From: Bifidobacterium xylocopae
Lineage (GTDB): Bacteria; Actinomycetota; Actinomycetes; Actinomycetales; Bifidobacteriaceae
Direction of reading: 5' to 3'
DNA length: 60,808 nt
NCBI RefSeq assembly: GCF_003315615.1
Contig: NZ_PDCH01000012.1
Location: 1-60,808 of the forward strand
The first letter of the stretch is position 1; each line of letters opens with the position of its first letter. This document shows positions 46,739-55,460 of the stretch, piece after piece. The translations under genes and the position numbers were made by a program. The notes under the pieces were generated by a model that ran no database searches, was not told the origin of the DNA, and worked only from the letters and a program-made list of their open reading frames with translations.

Positions 46739-48901
46739 TCAGCCAATGAGCTTAGTGGTTTCCACTTTGGCCACGTACCACTGGTTGAATTTGACCAGGG
46801 GTTTGCGCAGGAGCAGACCCAGCAGGAGCATAGGCGGCACGAACAGGAGGAGTTTGCCGATCTCGATCCAGTAGTCGTTCATGTAGATGCCGGCGATGGC
46901 TGCGCGCATGGCCTGCACTGAGTGGGAGACCGGCAGATAGGGATTGACCGCTGAGACGAAGCCGGGGAGCACCTGCAAGGGGTAGGCACCCCCAGAGCCG
47001 GAGATCTGCATGACCAGGAAGATCACGCCGATGGCCTTACCCACGTTGCCGAAGGAGGCCACCAATGCGTAGATGAAGAAGGCGTAAACCAGTCCGCTGA
47101 TCCATCCCGTGGCCATGAACAGCCATAGGTGTACTGCGTGCACCCGCAGGAAGAGGAGGGTGCCTGCGCAGGAGAAGGAGGACTGGAGGAGGGAGATGAC
47201 CGCGAAGACACCGAAGTGTCCCAGGAAGAGCTGGTGTGGTTTGGGATTGCCCAGGGATTCCCGGGTCCGGCGGGAGACTGTGATTTTTAGTGTGACCGCC
47301 AGCAGCAGCGAGCCGACCCACAGGGGGATGAGGGTGTAGAAGGGGGTTAGGGCGGCGCCGAAGGACTCCACTGGGTATAGGACCCTTCGGTTGAGCTTGA
47401 CCGGGGCCGCCAGGGTGGCCGCCAAGGTTTCGGGGTCGTTGGATCCAAGGATGTGGCGCACCTGGTCCATGTCGCCGGAGGACAGGGCGCTGTCGAGCTT
47501 ACGGGTGAAGTCGGTCAGCCGCCCGCTGGTCCTGTCCATGAGGGAGGCCATTGAATCCAGCAGTTCACGTACGCCGGCCATGTCTTTGGTGACCGCAGAG
47601 TTGTCGGTTCCCAGACCGCTCAAAGTGCCCTTGAGCTGGCTGCCGGTTGCGTCGAGTGTGGCCGTAGTGGCGTTGACCGAGGAGGCGACCTGGTTGATCT
47701 GAGGCTTGAGTGTGCGGTTGAAATCAGAGGAAACGGCGTTGATCGATCCTTTGGCTTGCGCCGCCAGATCCTTGATTTGTTGCCGTTGCTGTTTGGATTC
47801 GGTTGTTTTGTGGGTCAGGTTTGCGGACGAGGCGGTCAGGGAGGCGCTCAGCTGGCGTAGTTGGGCGATGATCGAATCGAGACGGTGGGAGACGGAATTC
47901 TCGCCCGTGATGCCGACAAGTGAATCTCGAATCCGCTGATACTGGTCGGCTTGCTGGCCGATCTGCCCGGCCTGGCGGTCCAGCCCGGCGGACACGTCGG
48001 CCACCGACCGGTCGGCTGAGTCGAAGGTGTTGTCGATGCTCCCGCCCACCGCCTCGTAGGAGGAGGCGGACTCGGCCAGGGCGTCGGACAGGTTCTTTGC
48101 CGTAGCGTCGAGGGCGCCGGTCACGTCCGTCACACTGCCCTTGGCCTTGCGCAGCTCGGCCCCGGCTTTGCCGGCACCGTCCGACAGTGAGGCGACCATC
48201 TGGGTGGAGGAGTTCAGCAGGCCTTGTGCCCCGTCATTCAGGGAAGCGAAACTGGTCAGCGTGGATGAGGCCTGGTTGAGGTCCTTGGCGAAGTCGTCCA
48301 CATTCGCGGTGAACCGGGCCAGCATGTCCTTGGACTCGGGGCGGTCCATTTGTTTGGCGAGCTGGGAGGCGATCGACAGGGCGGTCCCGGTGATGGTCTT
48401 GGCGAACATCTCGTTGATCTGCCCGGACACCTGGTCGGCGCCCTGGCCTGTGACCTTGGGGGCCAGTGCGTTCGTTTTCTCGTTGGTGTAATAGGTCAGT
48501 TTGGCGTGTTGGACGTCCGCCGAGAAGAAGGTCATCATATCGCGGCTGAAATCCTCGGGAATGATGACCGAAGCATAGTACTTGCCCGACTTGGTGCCAT
48601 CGATCGCGTCTTCCTTGGTTGTGAAGGTCCAGTCCAGCTGGCTGTTGGCGCGCAGTTCGTTGACCACCTGGTCGCCCACCGCTATCCTGATCGGAATCAG
48701 ATTAGACTTATAGCCTTTGTCAACATTCGCTACGGCGAATTTGAGGTTCTTGGTGTTGGAGAAAGGATCCCAGGAGGCCGCTACATTGAACCAGGTGAAC
48801 AGGCCGGGGATGACGATCAGCCCGATTACGATGATGATCGAGACGATGTTGGAGGTGATCCGTTTGAGGTCACCGGTGAACAGTTTCCACATGGCGCTCA
48901 T
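46739..48901 (-). CDS. YhgE/Pip family membrane protein
   Basis: A 720-residue protein of the YhgE/Pip (phage infection protein) family, related to ABC-2 type permeases. An N-terminal helix (SNIVSIIIVIGLIVIPGLFTWFN, in part) precedes NVAASWDPFSNTKNLKFAVANVDKG, the family start. A long extracytoplasmic coiled region with repeated LD/AS-rich heptads follows, then five to six C-terminal helices ending MLLLGLLLRKPLV. Overlaps the upstream homologue by four bases (ATGA). Relatives take part in export of or resistance to small molecules, or serve as phage receptors and ESX-like secretion parts. Confidence 0.88.
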   Translation of the reverse strand: MSAMWKLFTGDLKRITSNIVSIIIVIGLIVIPGLFTWFNVAASWDPFSNTKNLKFAVANVDKGYKSNLIPIRIAVGDQVVNELRANSQLDWTFTTKEDAIDGTKSGKYYASVIIPEDFSRDMMTFFSADVQHAKLTYYTNEKTNALAPKVTGQGADQVSGQINEMFAKTITGTALSIASQLAKQMDRPESKDMLARFTANVDDFAKDLNQASSTLTSFASLNDGAQGLLNSSTQMVASLSDGAGKAGAELRKAKGSVTDVTGALDATAKNLSDALAESASSYEAVGGSIDNTFDSADRSVADVSAGLDRQAGQIGQQADQYQRIRDSLVGITGENSVSHRLDSIIAQLRQLSASLTASSANLTHKTTESKQQRQQIKDLAAQAKGSINAVSSDFNRTLKPQINQVASSVNATTATLDATGSQLKGTLSGLGTDNSAVTKDMAGVRELLDSMASLMDRTSGRLTDFTRKLDSALSSGDMDQVRHILGSNDPETLAATLAAPVKLNRRVLYPVESFGAALTPFYTLIPLWVGSLLLAVTLKITVSRRTRESLGNPKPHQLFLGHFGVFAVISLLQSSFSCAGTLLFLRVHAVHLWLFMATGWISGLVYAFFIYALVASFGNVGKAIGVIFLVMQISGSGGAYPLQVLPGFVSAVNPYLPVSHSVQAMRAAIAGIYMNDYWIEIGKLLLFVPPMLLLGLLLRKPLVKFNQWYVAKVETTKLIG

Positions 48902-51630
48902 GCTCGTTGGTCCCCCGTTCGTCTGCCGTCGTGGTCTTGGCGGGCCGTTTCGTCACCCATCTCCCTGCCGGTGGGCAGGCTGATCGTATCGGCTGCGTCG
49001 GCTTCATCTCGGTCGTTGCTTCCGTCGTCCGGGTTTGTTGCGGCAGGGGCTGGGACGGCAGGGGGCACAGGCAATGGTGCGGTGGCCGCCCTCCTGGCCC
49101 TGCCGCCCCTGCGGCGGGGCCGGTCGTAGCCATAGACCATGCCGCGGATGTCCTGGTCAGACAGGGTGCCCAGCCTGATTTGGCGCACCACGCTGTCGCG
49201 CATCATCTCAATCGTCATCAGGAAGGCGATAATGATCAGGATCCAGATGATCCAGGCGGCCAGGGCCGTGACCATCGTGCCGGATGTGAAGGAGAAGGTG
49301 ACCGCAAGGATCGCGGGCACGGCGATGCCGGCGACCAGGGCACCGCGCTTCAAACGCGGATAGAGCCGGGCGAAGCGGGTGGCGCGGGCCACAATCGCCT
49401 GCCGGTACTCGTCCTTGTTGGCCAGCACGGCCAGGGCCTGTGCCAGGGGGAACTCGTTGCTGATGCGCTCGACCGGTTCCCCGACGAGCATGTCCGAGCT
49501 GTCGATTTCTCGGGCGAAGAGGCGGTTGAGATTGTTCAGCCGTGGCCGGCCGAACAGGCCCAGCAGGAAGAAGAGGAGGGCGAAGACCCCGAGCTTGGCC
49601 AGATCGACACCCCAGTCATTGTGATAGAAGCCGCCGATGGTCTCGCGTAGGGCGTTGATCGAATAGGTGAATGGGAAGAATGGGTAGAGGCGGCGGAAGA
49701 AGGAAGGCATCATCTCGATCGGGTACAGGCCCGAGGCACCGGGAATCTGCAGGATGACCAGGACGATGCATAGACCTTTGCCCACATGCATGAAGGTCGT
49801 GGACAGGGCGTAGGTGATCGATAGATAGACCAGGGAGGCAATCACACCGGTCAGCACGAACAGGGGCGCCGAAGCGGTCTGCACACCGATCGCCATGGTG
49901 CCGATGGTGGTGGCCAGGCCCTGAAGGGCCGCCAGCGGAGCCAAGAGGAGCCATCGACCCCAGTATCGTTCGCCGGGAGTGGGGTCATCCAGTCCTTCGT
50001 CGTCCACCTCCAGCTTGACGATGACCATGAGCACGAAGGCTCCCACCCAAAGGGAAAGGTTAACGAAAAGCGGAGCCATGCCGGTACCGTAAGAAGCCAC
50101 GGGGTAGACCACCTTGGTGTCCAGGACGGTGGGGGAAAGCATGAAGTCGGCCACCTTGCCCACATCCAGTCTCCCGTTCCGGCCGAAGACCTGAGCGAGG
50201 GCGTTGGAGGAGCCCAAGGCGCCGATATCGGTGGAGAGGGTCGTCAACTTGCCTTGCAGGCCGGAAAGATAGGAGTCTGTGGAGGACAGGGACTGGCGGG
50301 TGGAGGCAGCGGCCCGGTCCAGTTGATCCAGGATGGCCTTGGCTTGTGTGACCGTTGTCCCTTGGGCGTTCAGGCCCGCCCCCAGACCCCCGGATGCCGA
50401 GGACAGGCCTGTCAGACCGTTGTTGAGCTGAGGCAGGGCGCCGGAGATGATGTTCTTGCGGGCGGCGCCGTTGGCGGACAAGGTGGTTTGCGTGGCATGG
50501 TTGAGCGTGTCCGCCAGGGATGCGGTGGAGGATACCGTCGCCCCGGTGTCCTTGTTGAACCGGTCCAGGCCGGCGATGGACTGCCCCAGGGACTGATTCT
50601 GCGCTTTGAGGTTGTTGATTATGCCGGTCGTACCGGGTAGGCCGAGGTCCTCCAGGTCACTGATGATCTGGGCATTGGATTGGTTGATCTGCCTGGCCTG
50701 GCCAAGTGCGGAGCCCACTTCGCCGTTTGCTTCGGTCAGGATCCCCGTCACTGTGGAGACTGAGACGTTGGCCTGGCCGCTGGCCTGGCTGAGCAGCGAT
50801 GACGCCTGGTCCAGATTGGTGGTGGAGGAGGTGATGAAACCGTTCAGTCCGCCCTGTGTCTGCCCCAGCAGGGAGGAGGCTGAGGACAGCCCCTGTGATG
50901 TCTCGTCCTGCAGCTTGCTCACCTGGTCGAGGGCCGTGCGGGCCGTCCGGGTCTTATTGGGGACCTGGTCCAGCTGGCCGCTTACGTCGCTTATCGTGGA
51001 GCGTGCCTTGCCAATGCTGGACTGCACTGCCGCGAGGTCGCCCATGGCCTGGTTGCTGGCGGAGCGGCCGGCTTGGTCCAGTTTGTCGCCGGTGGTGTTC
51101 ACGGCATTGGAGACCACGCTCGAAACGGTCGAGACGAAAGTGTTGTTGACCTGCTTGTCCACAGTGGCGGCACCGGTGTCGGTCACCTTCGTGGCGATCG
51201 CGTTCGCCTTCTCGTTCACGTAGTACTTGAGCTGGGGCCGGGCCGAGCCGTCGGTCACAACCCCGGAAAGCTGGCGGCTGAAGTCCTTGGGGATCACGAT
51301 GGCCGCATAGCTTTCGCCCGACCTGACCTGGTCCATGGCCTTGTCGTGGTCCACGAACTGCCAGCCCAGCTGCTTGTTGTCCTTGAGCTGGGAGACGATC
51401 TGCCCGCCCAGGTTGACCTTGCCCATGATGTCGCTGTCAGCGCCCCGGTCCTCGTTCACCACGGCCACGCGTATGTTGAGCGTATTGCCGTAGGGGTCCC
51501 AGAAGCCGCGAACATTGAACCAGGCGTACAGCGGGGGGATGAAGACGAGCCCGAACATGATCACCCAGGCCGCGGGCACGCGAAGCAGACGCAGTGCGTC
51601 GCGTTTGACGATGGCAAGCACGTTCCTCAT
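48898..51630 (-). CDS. YhgE/Pip family membrane protein, larger paralogue
   Basis: A 910-residue YhgE/Pip protein with the same layout: PAAWVIMFGLVFIPPLYAWFN at the N-terminus, FWDPYGNTLNIRVAVVNEDRG, a long Ser/Thr/Gln-rich coiled extracytoplasmic region, and C-terminal ABC-2-like helices. It then carries ~200 more residues, including two further helices, an Arg-rich stretch (YGYDRPRRRGGRARRA) and an acidic Pro/Ala tail. Start ATG 51,630 (MRNVLAIVKRDALRLL) is chosen because the family begins there, although the ribosome site is weak and the frame stays open to 52,557. Coupled by a 4-base overlap to the smaller copy. Divergent from the ArsR-type regulator. Confidence 0.88.
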   Translation of the reverse strand: MRNVLAIVKRDALRLLRVPAAWVIMFGLVFIPPLYAWFNVRGFWDPYGNTLNIRVAVVNEDRGADSDIMGKVNLGGQIVSQLKDNKQLGWQFVDHDKAMDQVRSGESYAAIVIPKDFSRQLSGVVTDGSARPQLKYYVNEKANAIATKVTDTGAATVDKQVNNTFVSTVSSVVSNAVNTTGDKLDQAGRSASNQAMGDLAAVQSSIGKARSTISDVSGQLDQVPNKTRTARTALDQVSKLQDETSQGLSSASSLLGQTQGGLNGFITSSTTNLDQASSLLSQASGQANVSVSTVTGILTEANGEVGSALGQARQINQSNAQIISDLEDLGLPGTTGIINNLKAQNQSLGQSIAGLDRFNKDTGATVSSTASLADTLNHATQTTLSANGAARKNIISGALPQLNNGLTGLSSASGGLGAGLNAQGTTVTQAKAILDQLDRAAASTRQSLSSTDSYLSGLQGKLTTLSTDIGALGSSNALAQVFGRNGRLDVGKVADFMLSPTVLDTKVVYPVASYGTGMAPLFVNLSLWVGAFVLMVIVKLEVDDEGLDDPTPGERYWGRWLLLAPLAALQGLATTIGTMAIGVQTASAPLFVLTGVIASLVYLSITYALSTTFMHVGKGLCIVLVILQIPGASGLYPIEMMPSFFRRLYPFFPFTYSINALRETIGGFYHNDWGVDLAKLGVFALLFFLLGLFGRPRLNNLNRLFAREIDSSDMLVGEPVERISNEFPLAQALAVLANKDEYRQAIVARATRFARLYPRLKRGALVAGIAVPAILAVTFSFTSGTMVTALAAWIIWILIIIAFLMTIEMMRDSVVRQIRLGTLSDQDIRGMVYGYDRPRRRGGRARRAATAPLPVPPAVPAPAATNPDDGSNDRDEADAADTISLPTGREMGDETARQDHDGRRTGDQRA

Positions 51631-51955
51631 GGTCCTGTATCGTCTTCCCTTCGGATTCGTCTCGGGTTCGGCCGCTGAGACCGTGCGCCAGGTATGGCGA
51701 CCTGACGAGCATACTAAAAGTCTTATGGTAGTAGCGCGGAGATACAAAAATATGGGGAGGCGCTCCGCTGTTCCGGGCTTACTCCCGCAAGCCTTCCGTT
51801 TCCTCTGCCGTTTTTTCTGCCGGCGTAGCGCTCCATTCCGTTCTTGTGTGATTGCACCTTCTGCTGGAGGGGCGGCATTGATGGATCGGCGTCCGGTTGA
51901 ACGGAAGCTGGCAGGAGCGCAAGCGCGGGAATCGTTTGGAAGATACCATATTTGT
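51631..51955. other. Divergent promoter region between YhgE pair and ArsR-type regulator
   Basis: About 325 bases. An AT-richer stretch at 51,712-51,755 may hold promoters in both directions. The frame of the regulator is open through this region; an ATG at 51,881 with GGAGGGG in front would give a 25-residue longer form of that protein. Confidence 0.4.
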
Positions 51956-52270
51956 ATGAGTATTGAAACGGTAAACAAAGGCGTCGGGTTGGCTGCGGCC
52001 GATGATGCGGATCGGGTCAAAGCGCTCAAGGCGCTCGCGGATCCGACCCGTCTGCAGATTGTGCGATACCTCAACCGTGTAAACCGGGGCGTGACCTGCG
52101 GCGAGATAGCACAGGCGGTGCGGATGAGCCCCTCTGCGGGCTCATACCACTTCAGGGCCCTGCGTGAGGCCGGTCTCACGCTGGATGAGCGTCGCTCCAG
52201 GGAGAAATACGTTTCGCTGGATAAGACGACTTTCCGGCGATATGTTCCGGGCTTTCTGTCTTCTTTGTAA
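51956..52270 (+). CDS. ArsR-family winged-helix regulator
   Basis: A 104-residue regulator with an ArsR-type winged helix: RVKALKALADPTRLQIVRYL, then TCGEIAQAVRMSPSAGSYHF (recognition helix with SYHF in place of the usual SHHL) and LREAGLTLDERRSREKYVSL (wing). No metal-binding cysteine motif in the recognition helix. Two starts fit: ATG 51,956 (domain start) and ATG 51,881 with a better ribosome site. It lies 130 bases upstream of an MFS multidrug exporter, whose promoter carries a palindrome, so it likely represses that gene. Confidence 0.88.
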   Translation: MSIETVNKGVGLAAADDADRVKALKALADPTRLQIVRYLNRVNRGVTCGEIAQAVRMSPSAGSYHFRALREAGLTLDERRSREKYVSLDKTTFRRYVPGFLSSL

Positions 52271-52302
52271 CCAACGGCCCACCGTCTCCGCGGTCCTTCT
52301 CC

Positions 52303-52315
52303 GGGGGGGGGGGGG
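52303..52315. repeat. Poly-G tract (G13) in the exporter's promoter region
   Basis: Thirteen G just upstream of the likely -35 of the MFS exporter gene. A change in length would move sequences upstream of the promoter but not the -35/-10 spacing. Confidence 0.9.
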
Positions 52316-52318
52316 CAG

Positions 52319-52372
52319 TTTTGCGGGAAATGCCATGTGATATTATTCAACAGTTCATGAACAGTTGAATAA
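52319..52372 (+). promoter_or_regulatory. Promoter and near-perfect 30-base palindromic operator
   Basis: A likely -10 TATTAT (52,341-52,346) with a weak -35 TTTTGC (52,319-52,324), 16 bases apart. Over and after the -10 lies a 30-base palindrome at 52,343-52,372: TTATTCAACAGTTCATGA, then ACAGTTGAATAA, with only two mismatched positions. It also contains AACAGTT as a direct repeat. The size and position fit an ArsR-type dimer site that blocks RNA polymerase; the start codon of the exporter is 28 bases downstream. Confidence 0.7.
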
Positions 52373-52399
52373 ACATGTCGCACAAAGGAACGCTTCATC

Positions 52400-53777
52400 A
52401 TGCGTAAACAACCGCCACCCAGTCCGTCCTGGATCCTGATCCTGACCTCGCTGGGCTTTTTCATGTCGATGATGGATTCGATGATCGTCAGCACCGCCTC
52501 CACGGCCATCCGCCGTGACTTTGGCATAACTGTAGCCTCCCTGCAATGGGCGCTCAACGCCTATAACGTGGCGATCGCGGCTGTCCTCCTGGTCGGTGTG
52601 GCCCTGGGCAACCGCTTCGGCCATCGCACTGTGTATATGGCGGGCATGGCTGTGTTCGTCCTCGGATCCCTCCTGTCCGCCCTCTCCGGCGGCATAGCCA
52701 TGCTCATCGCCGCCCGTGTGGTGCAGGGGGTGGGTGCGTCGGTGCTCACGCCCATGTCGATGACCATCCTCGCTTCCGCTACCCCGCCCGAGCGGCGGGG
52801 ACGGGCACTCGGTGTCTATTCCGGCATAGGGGGGCTTGGTCTGATCGTCGGTCCGGCTTTGGGCGGCCTGATTGTATCCCAGCTGGCCTGGCAGTGGATT
52901 TTCTGGATCAACATTCCCATCGGTCTGGCCGGGATCTGGCTCAGTCGCAAGCATCTGCCCGCAGACAGGCCCAGCCTTGCCCGTATCAGTATGGCCGACG
53001 GGGTACTTGTCGTGGTCGCCTCGGCGGCTCTTATCGTCGGATTGTCCGACAGGAGCTGGCGTGCTTCATCGATTGCGACCGGTCTGGCAGGAGTGGCCCT
53101 GTGGGGCGTGCTCATCGTCCGCCAGCGTGGTCGGACCGAACCGATGATTCCGTTGCATCTGTTCCACTCGCCCTCCTTCGACGGTGGTAATCTGGCGACT
53201 TTCCTCTTGTATGCCTCCATGTATGGCGTGGTGTTCTTCCTGCCGCAGCAGCTGCAGGTGGTGGGTGGGGCCGGCGCCCTGGTCTCCGGCCTTGAGCTCC
53301 TGCCCTGGACGGGGACGCTGGTGCTTATAGCCCCATTGGCGGGTGATTGGGTGGATCGGTTCGGGGAACGGATGGTCGCCGCCGCAGGCCTGTTGCTGCA
53401 AGGCCTGGGTTACCTCTGGATTGCGCTGGTGTCGGGAACCCGGACCTCCTATCTGGCCTTGGTCGTACCGCTGGTCATGTCCGGCGCCGGTTTGTCCATG
53501 GGCGGCCCGGCTTTGCAGAAAGCCGTCCTGGGTGCAGTGGCGCCAGCCGACAGCGGAAAGGCCTCGGGTATATACAACATGTCCCGTCTTTTCGGTGGTG
53601 CGGTGGGGGGTCGCTGTCTCGGTGCTGGTCTTTTACTCCCGGGGCAGCGCGTCTTCGGCGGGTGCTTTCGCCTCCGGCTTCCGGGCGGCGATGCTGGTCG
53701 CCGCCCTGTTATCCCTGCTGGGTTTGCCTGCCGCCATGGCCATCGGACGCGTGAAGGCTCCGATGGACGGCAGGTGA
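52400..53777 (+). CDS. MFS multidrug exporter (DHA2/EmrB-like), frameshifted near the 3' end
   Basis: A drug:proton antiporter of the DHA2 type. Seen: MSMMDSMIVSTASTAIRRDF (helix 1 motif D1), GVALGNRFGHRTVYMAG (loop 2-3), RVVQGVGASVLTPMSM (helix 4), and GVYSGIGGLGLIVGPALGGLI (motif C). At 53,605-53,610 a run of six G puts the frame out: after GGAVGG the read frame turns into Arg/Gly-rich sequence and stops at 53,785, while one fewer G restores VAVSVLVFYSRGSASS and a proper last helix ending at 53,777. The gene is otherwise intact, so the change is recent, a sequencing error, or a slippage switch. ATG 52,400; AAAGGAA is about 10 bases upstream. Confidence 0.87.
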
Positions 53778-53945
53778 AGGCATAAGCCGTTCCTTGTACG
53801 GTCCATGGGCAGGCTGCCGCATGCTAGTTTCCCAGGCCCATAGGGCTCGCCATCCCCCGGTCCGTGGCTCCCAAGCCATGACGGGGCATTCCGCTCGGTT
53901 CACCTCGGGCACGTTCGCCGTTCTTGATCCTCGGTCGAATATGCG

Positions 53946-53983
53946 AAGCCCCTCCCGGCTGAGGCAGGGAGGGGCTTCTGCTT
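53946..53983. terminator. Bidirectional Rho-independent terminator
   Basis: An 11-bp perfect stem AAGCCCCTCCC / GGGAGGGGCTT (53,946-53,956 and 53,967-53,977) with a 10-base loop and T-rich sequence after it, between the convergent exporter and the nucleoside-operon transporter. Confidence 0.85.
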
Positions 53984-54002
53984 TGCGGCCAGCCGGGCGG
54001 TG

Positions 54003-55424
54003 TTACTCGGCGGTCTGCACCTTGTCGGAAATGCTGCGACGTACGGCTAGGACGATGAGCAGGGCCAGGACGGCGGCCGCGCCCATGACCAGGAACATGT
54101 TCGAGGCCTGGGCTTCGGCACCGGGCTGGATGCCCAGGAAGCCCTTGGATCCGAAACCGTCGTTGGCCATCAGGCCGCTGTAGGCAGCCATGCCGATGGA
54201 GGCAGAGGTGTTCATCATCAAATCGCCGATACCAACGCCACGGCCGTTCTCGTCCTGGGGCAGTGTGACCGAGAAGGAGTCATAGAGCGGCGTGTAGGAC
54301 ATGGTGATGCCGGCGATGAAGACACAGGCCATGATGGTCAGCAGCCAGAAACCCTTGGTGATCAGGAGGGCGGAACCGAATGCACCGACGGCCATGAGCG
54401 CCGCCGAGAGCAGCAGCATGGGGACCCGGCCCATCGCGGCGATGATCGCGCCGGACACGCAGCCCACCAAGGTGGCCACGATGTAGACGATCGTCAGGCA
54501 CAGGGACACCTGGCTGAGGGAGATGTGGTAGATCTGGTCGCCGATTACGTTGTAGATCGGTACACAGGCGAAGTTGAAGAAGTAGAAGACGAACAGTGCC
54601 AGCAGAACGGCCATGTAGCCCTTGTTGGCCAGGAAGCGCTTGCTGAGGAAGGGGTTGCTGGCCTTCCAGACGTATCCGGCGAAGGTCAGGATGAACAGTG
54701 CCAGCATGAGCAGGATCCAGGGGGAGGGGAAGGAGAAGTAGATGGCGATCAGGCCGGCGATGACCGCGAAGAGCACGATGCCGAGGACATCGATGCGCTC
54801 GCCTGTACCGCTGATATCAGGCGTGTTCTTGATGATCTGTGGGATCAGGAAGACGGACAGCAGGGGCACCAGCAACAGGTACCTCCAATCAATGGAGGCA
54901 ATGAGGCCGCCCGCGAGGACTCCGACCGCGGAGGATGCGTAGTAGACCGCATTGAACATGCCCAGGTAGAAGGCGCGTTCCTTGTTGTTCAGGTACTTCA
55001 TGGCCATCACGAGGAACACGGAGCCGGCCACCTGACCACCTGCGGTTTGGATGATGCGTGCCAGGACGACCACCCAGAAGTTGAAGGAGCCGAAGAAACC
55101 GAGCAGACTGCCGAAAATCAGGGCGGCGACGCCGAATATGGTCATCTTCTTGGGGGAGATGTAGTCGCACAGGGTGCCATAGAGCATGCAGACCACGCCC
55201 AGAACGATGCCGGGCAGGGTGGAGACAAGAGCTGCGTTGGCCGACATTCCCAGGGAGTCGCCCACGTTTTGGAAGACCAGGTTGAAGGCCTGGATCATAA
55301 GTGTGCCGAGCAGGAAGATGGTGAGCAGGGCCGGCAGCGACTTCTTGGTCTTGGCACGGTTGATCTCGGCCTCGCTGGGGGTGCCCGGCTGTGCGGTGGC
55401 CTCCGGACTGGTGTTTGCAGTCAT
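54003..55424 (-). CDS. MFS transporter paired with nucleoside hydrolase
   Basis: A 473-residue MFS protein of about 14 helices. Seen: GVVCMLYGTLCDYISPKKMTI (loop 2-3), ARIIQTAGGQVAGSVFLVMAM (helix 4 RxxQGxG-like), YYASSAVGVLAGGLIASIDWR (motif C-like). The pattern resembles DHA2-type proteins, but it lies 36 bases downstream of a nucleoside hydrolase gene on the same strand, so import of nucleosides or export of bases is a fair inference. AAGGAAC precedes ATG 55,424. Ends before a strong bidirectional terminator. Confidence 0.87.
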   Translation of the reverse strand: MTANTSPEATAQPGTPSEAEINRAKTKKSLPALLTIFLLGTLMIQAFNLVFQNVGDSLGMSANAALVSTLPGIVLGVVCMLYGTLCDYISPKKMTIFGVAALIFGSLLGFFGSFNFWVVVLARIIQTAGGQVAGSVFLVMAMKYLNNKERAFYLGMFNAVYYASSAVGVLAGGLIASIDWRYLLLVPLLSVFLIPQIIKNTPDISGTGERIDVLGIVLFAVIAGLIAIYFSFPSPWILLMLALFILTFAGYVWKASNPFLSKRFLANKGYMAVLLALFVFYFFNFACVPIYNVIGDQIYHISLSQVSLCLTIVYIVATLVGCVSGAIIAAMGRVPMLLLSAALMAVGAFGSALLITKGFWLLTIMACVFIAGITMSYTPLYDSFSVTLPQDENGRGVGIGDLMMNTSASIGMAAYSGLMANDGFGSKGFLGIQPGAEAQASNMFLVMGAAAVLALLIVLAVRRSISDKVQTAE

Positions 55425-55460
55425 GTGAAGATGTTCCTTATCGATTGGTTGTTGTATCGC

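Noticed and set aside
51631-52557. Upstream extension of the larger YhgE gene to 52,557
   Set aside because: It would run antisense through the regulator and the exporter start; the family begins at the ATG at 51,630.
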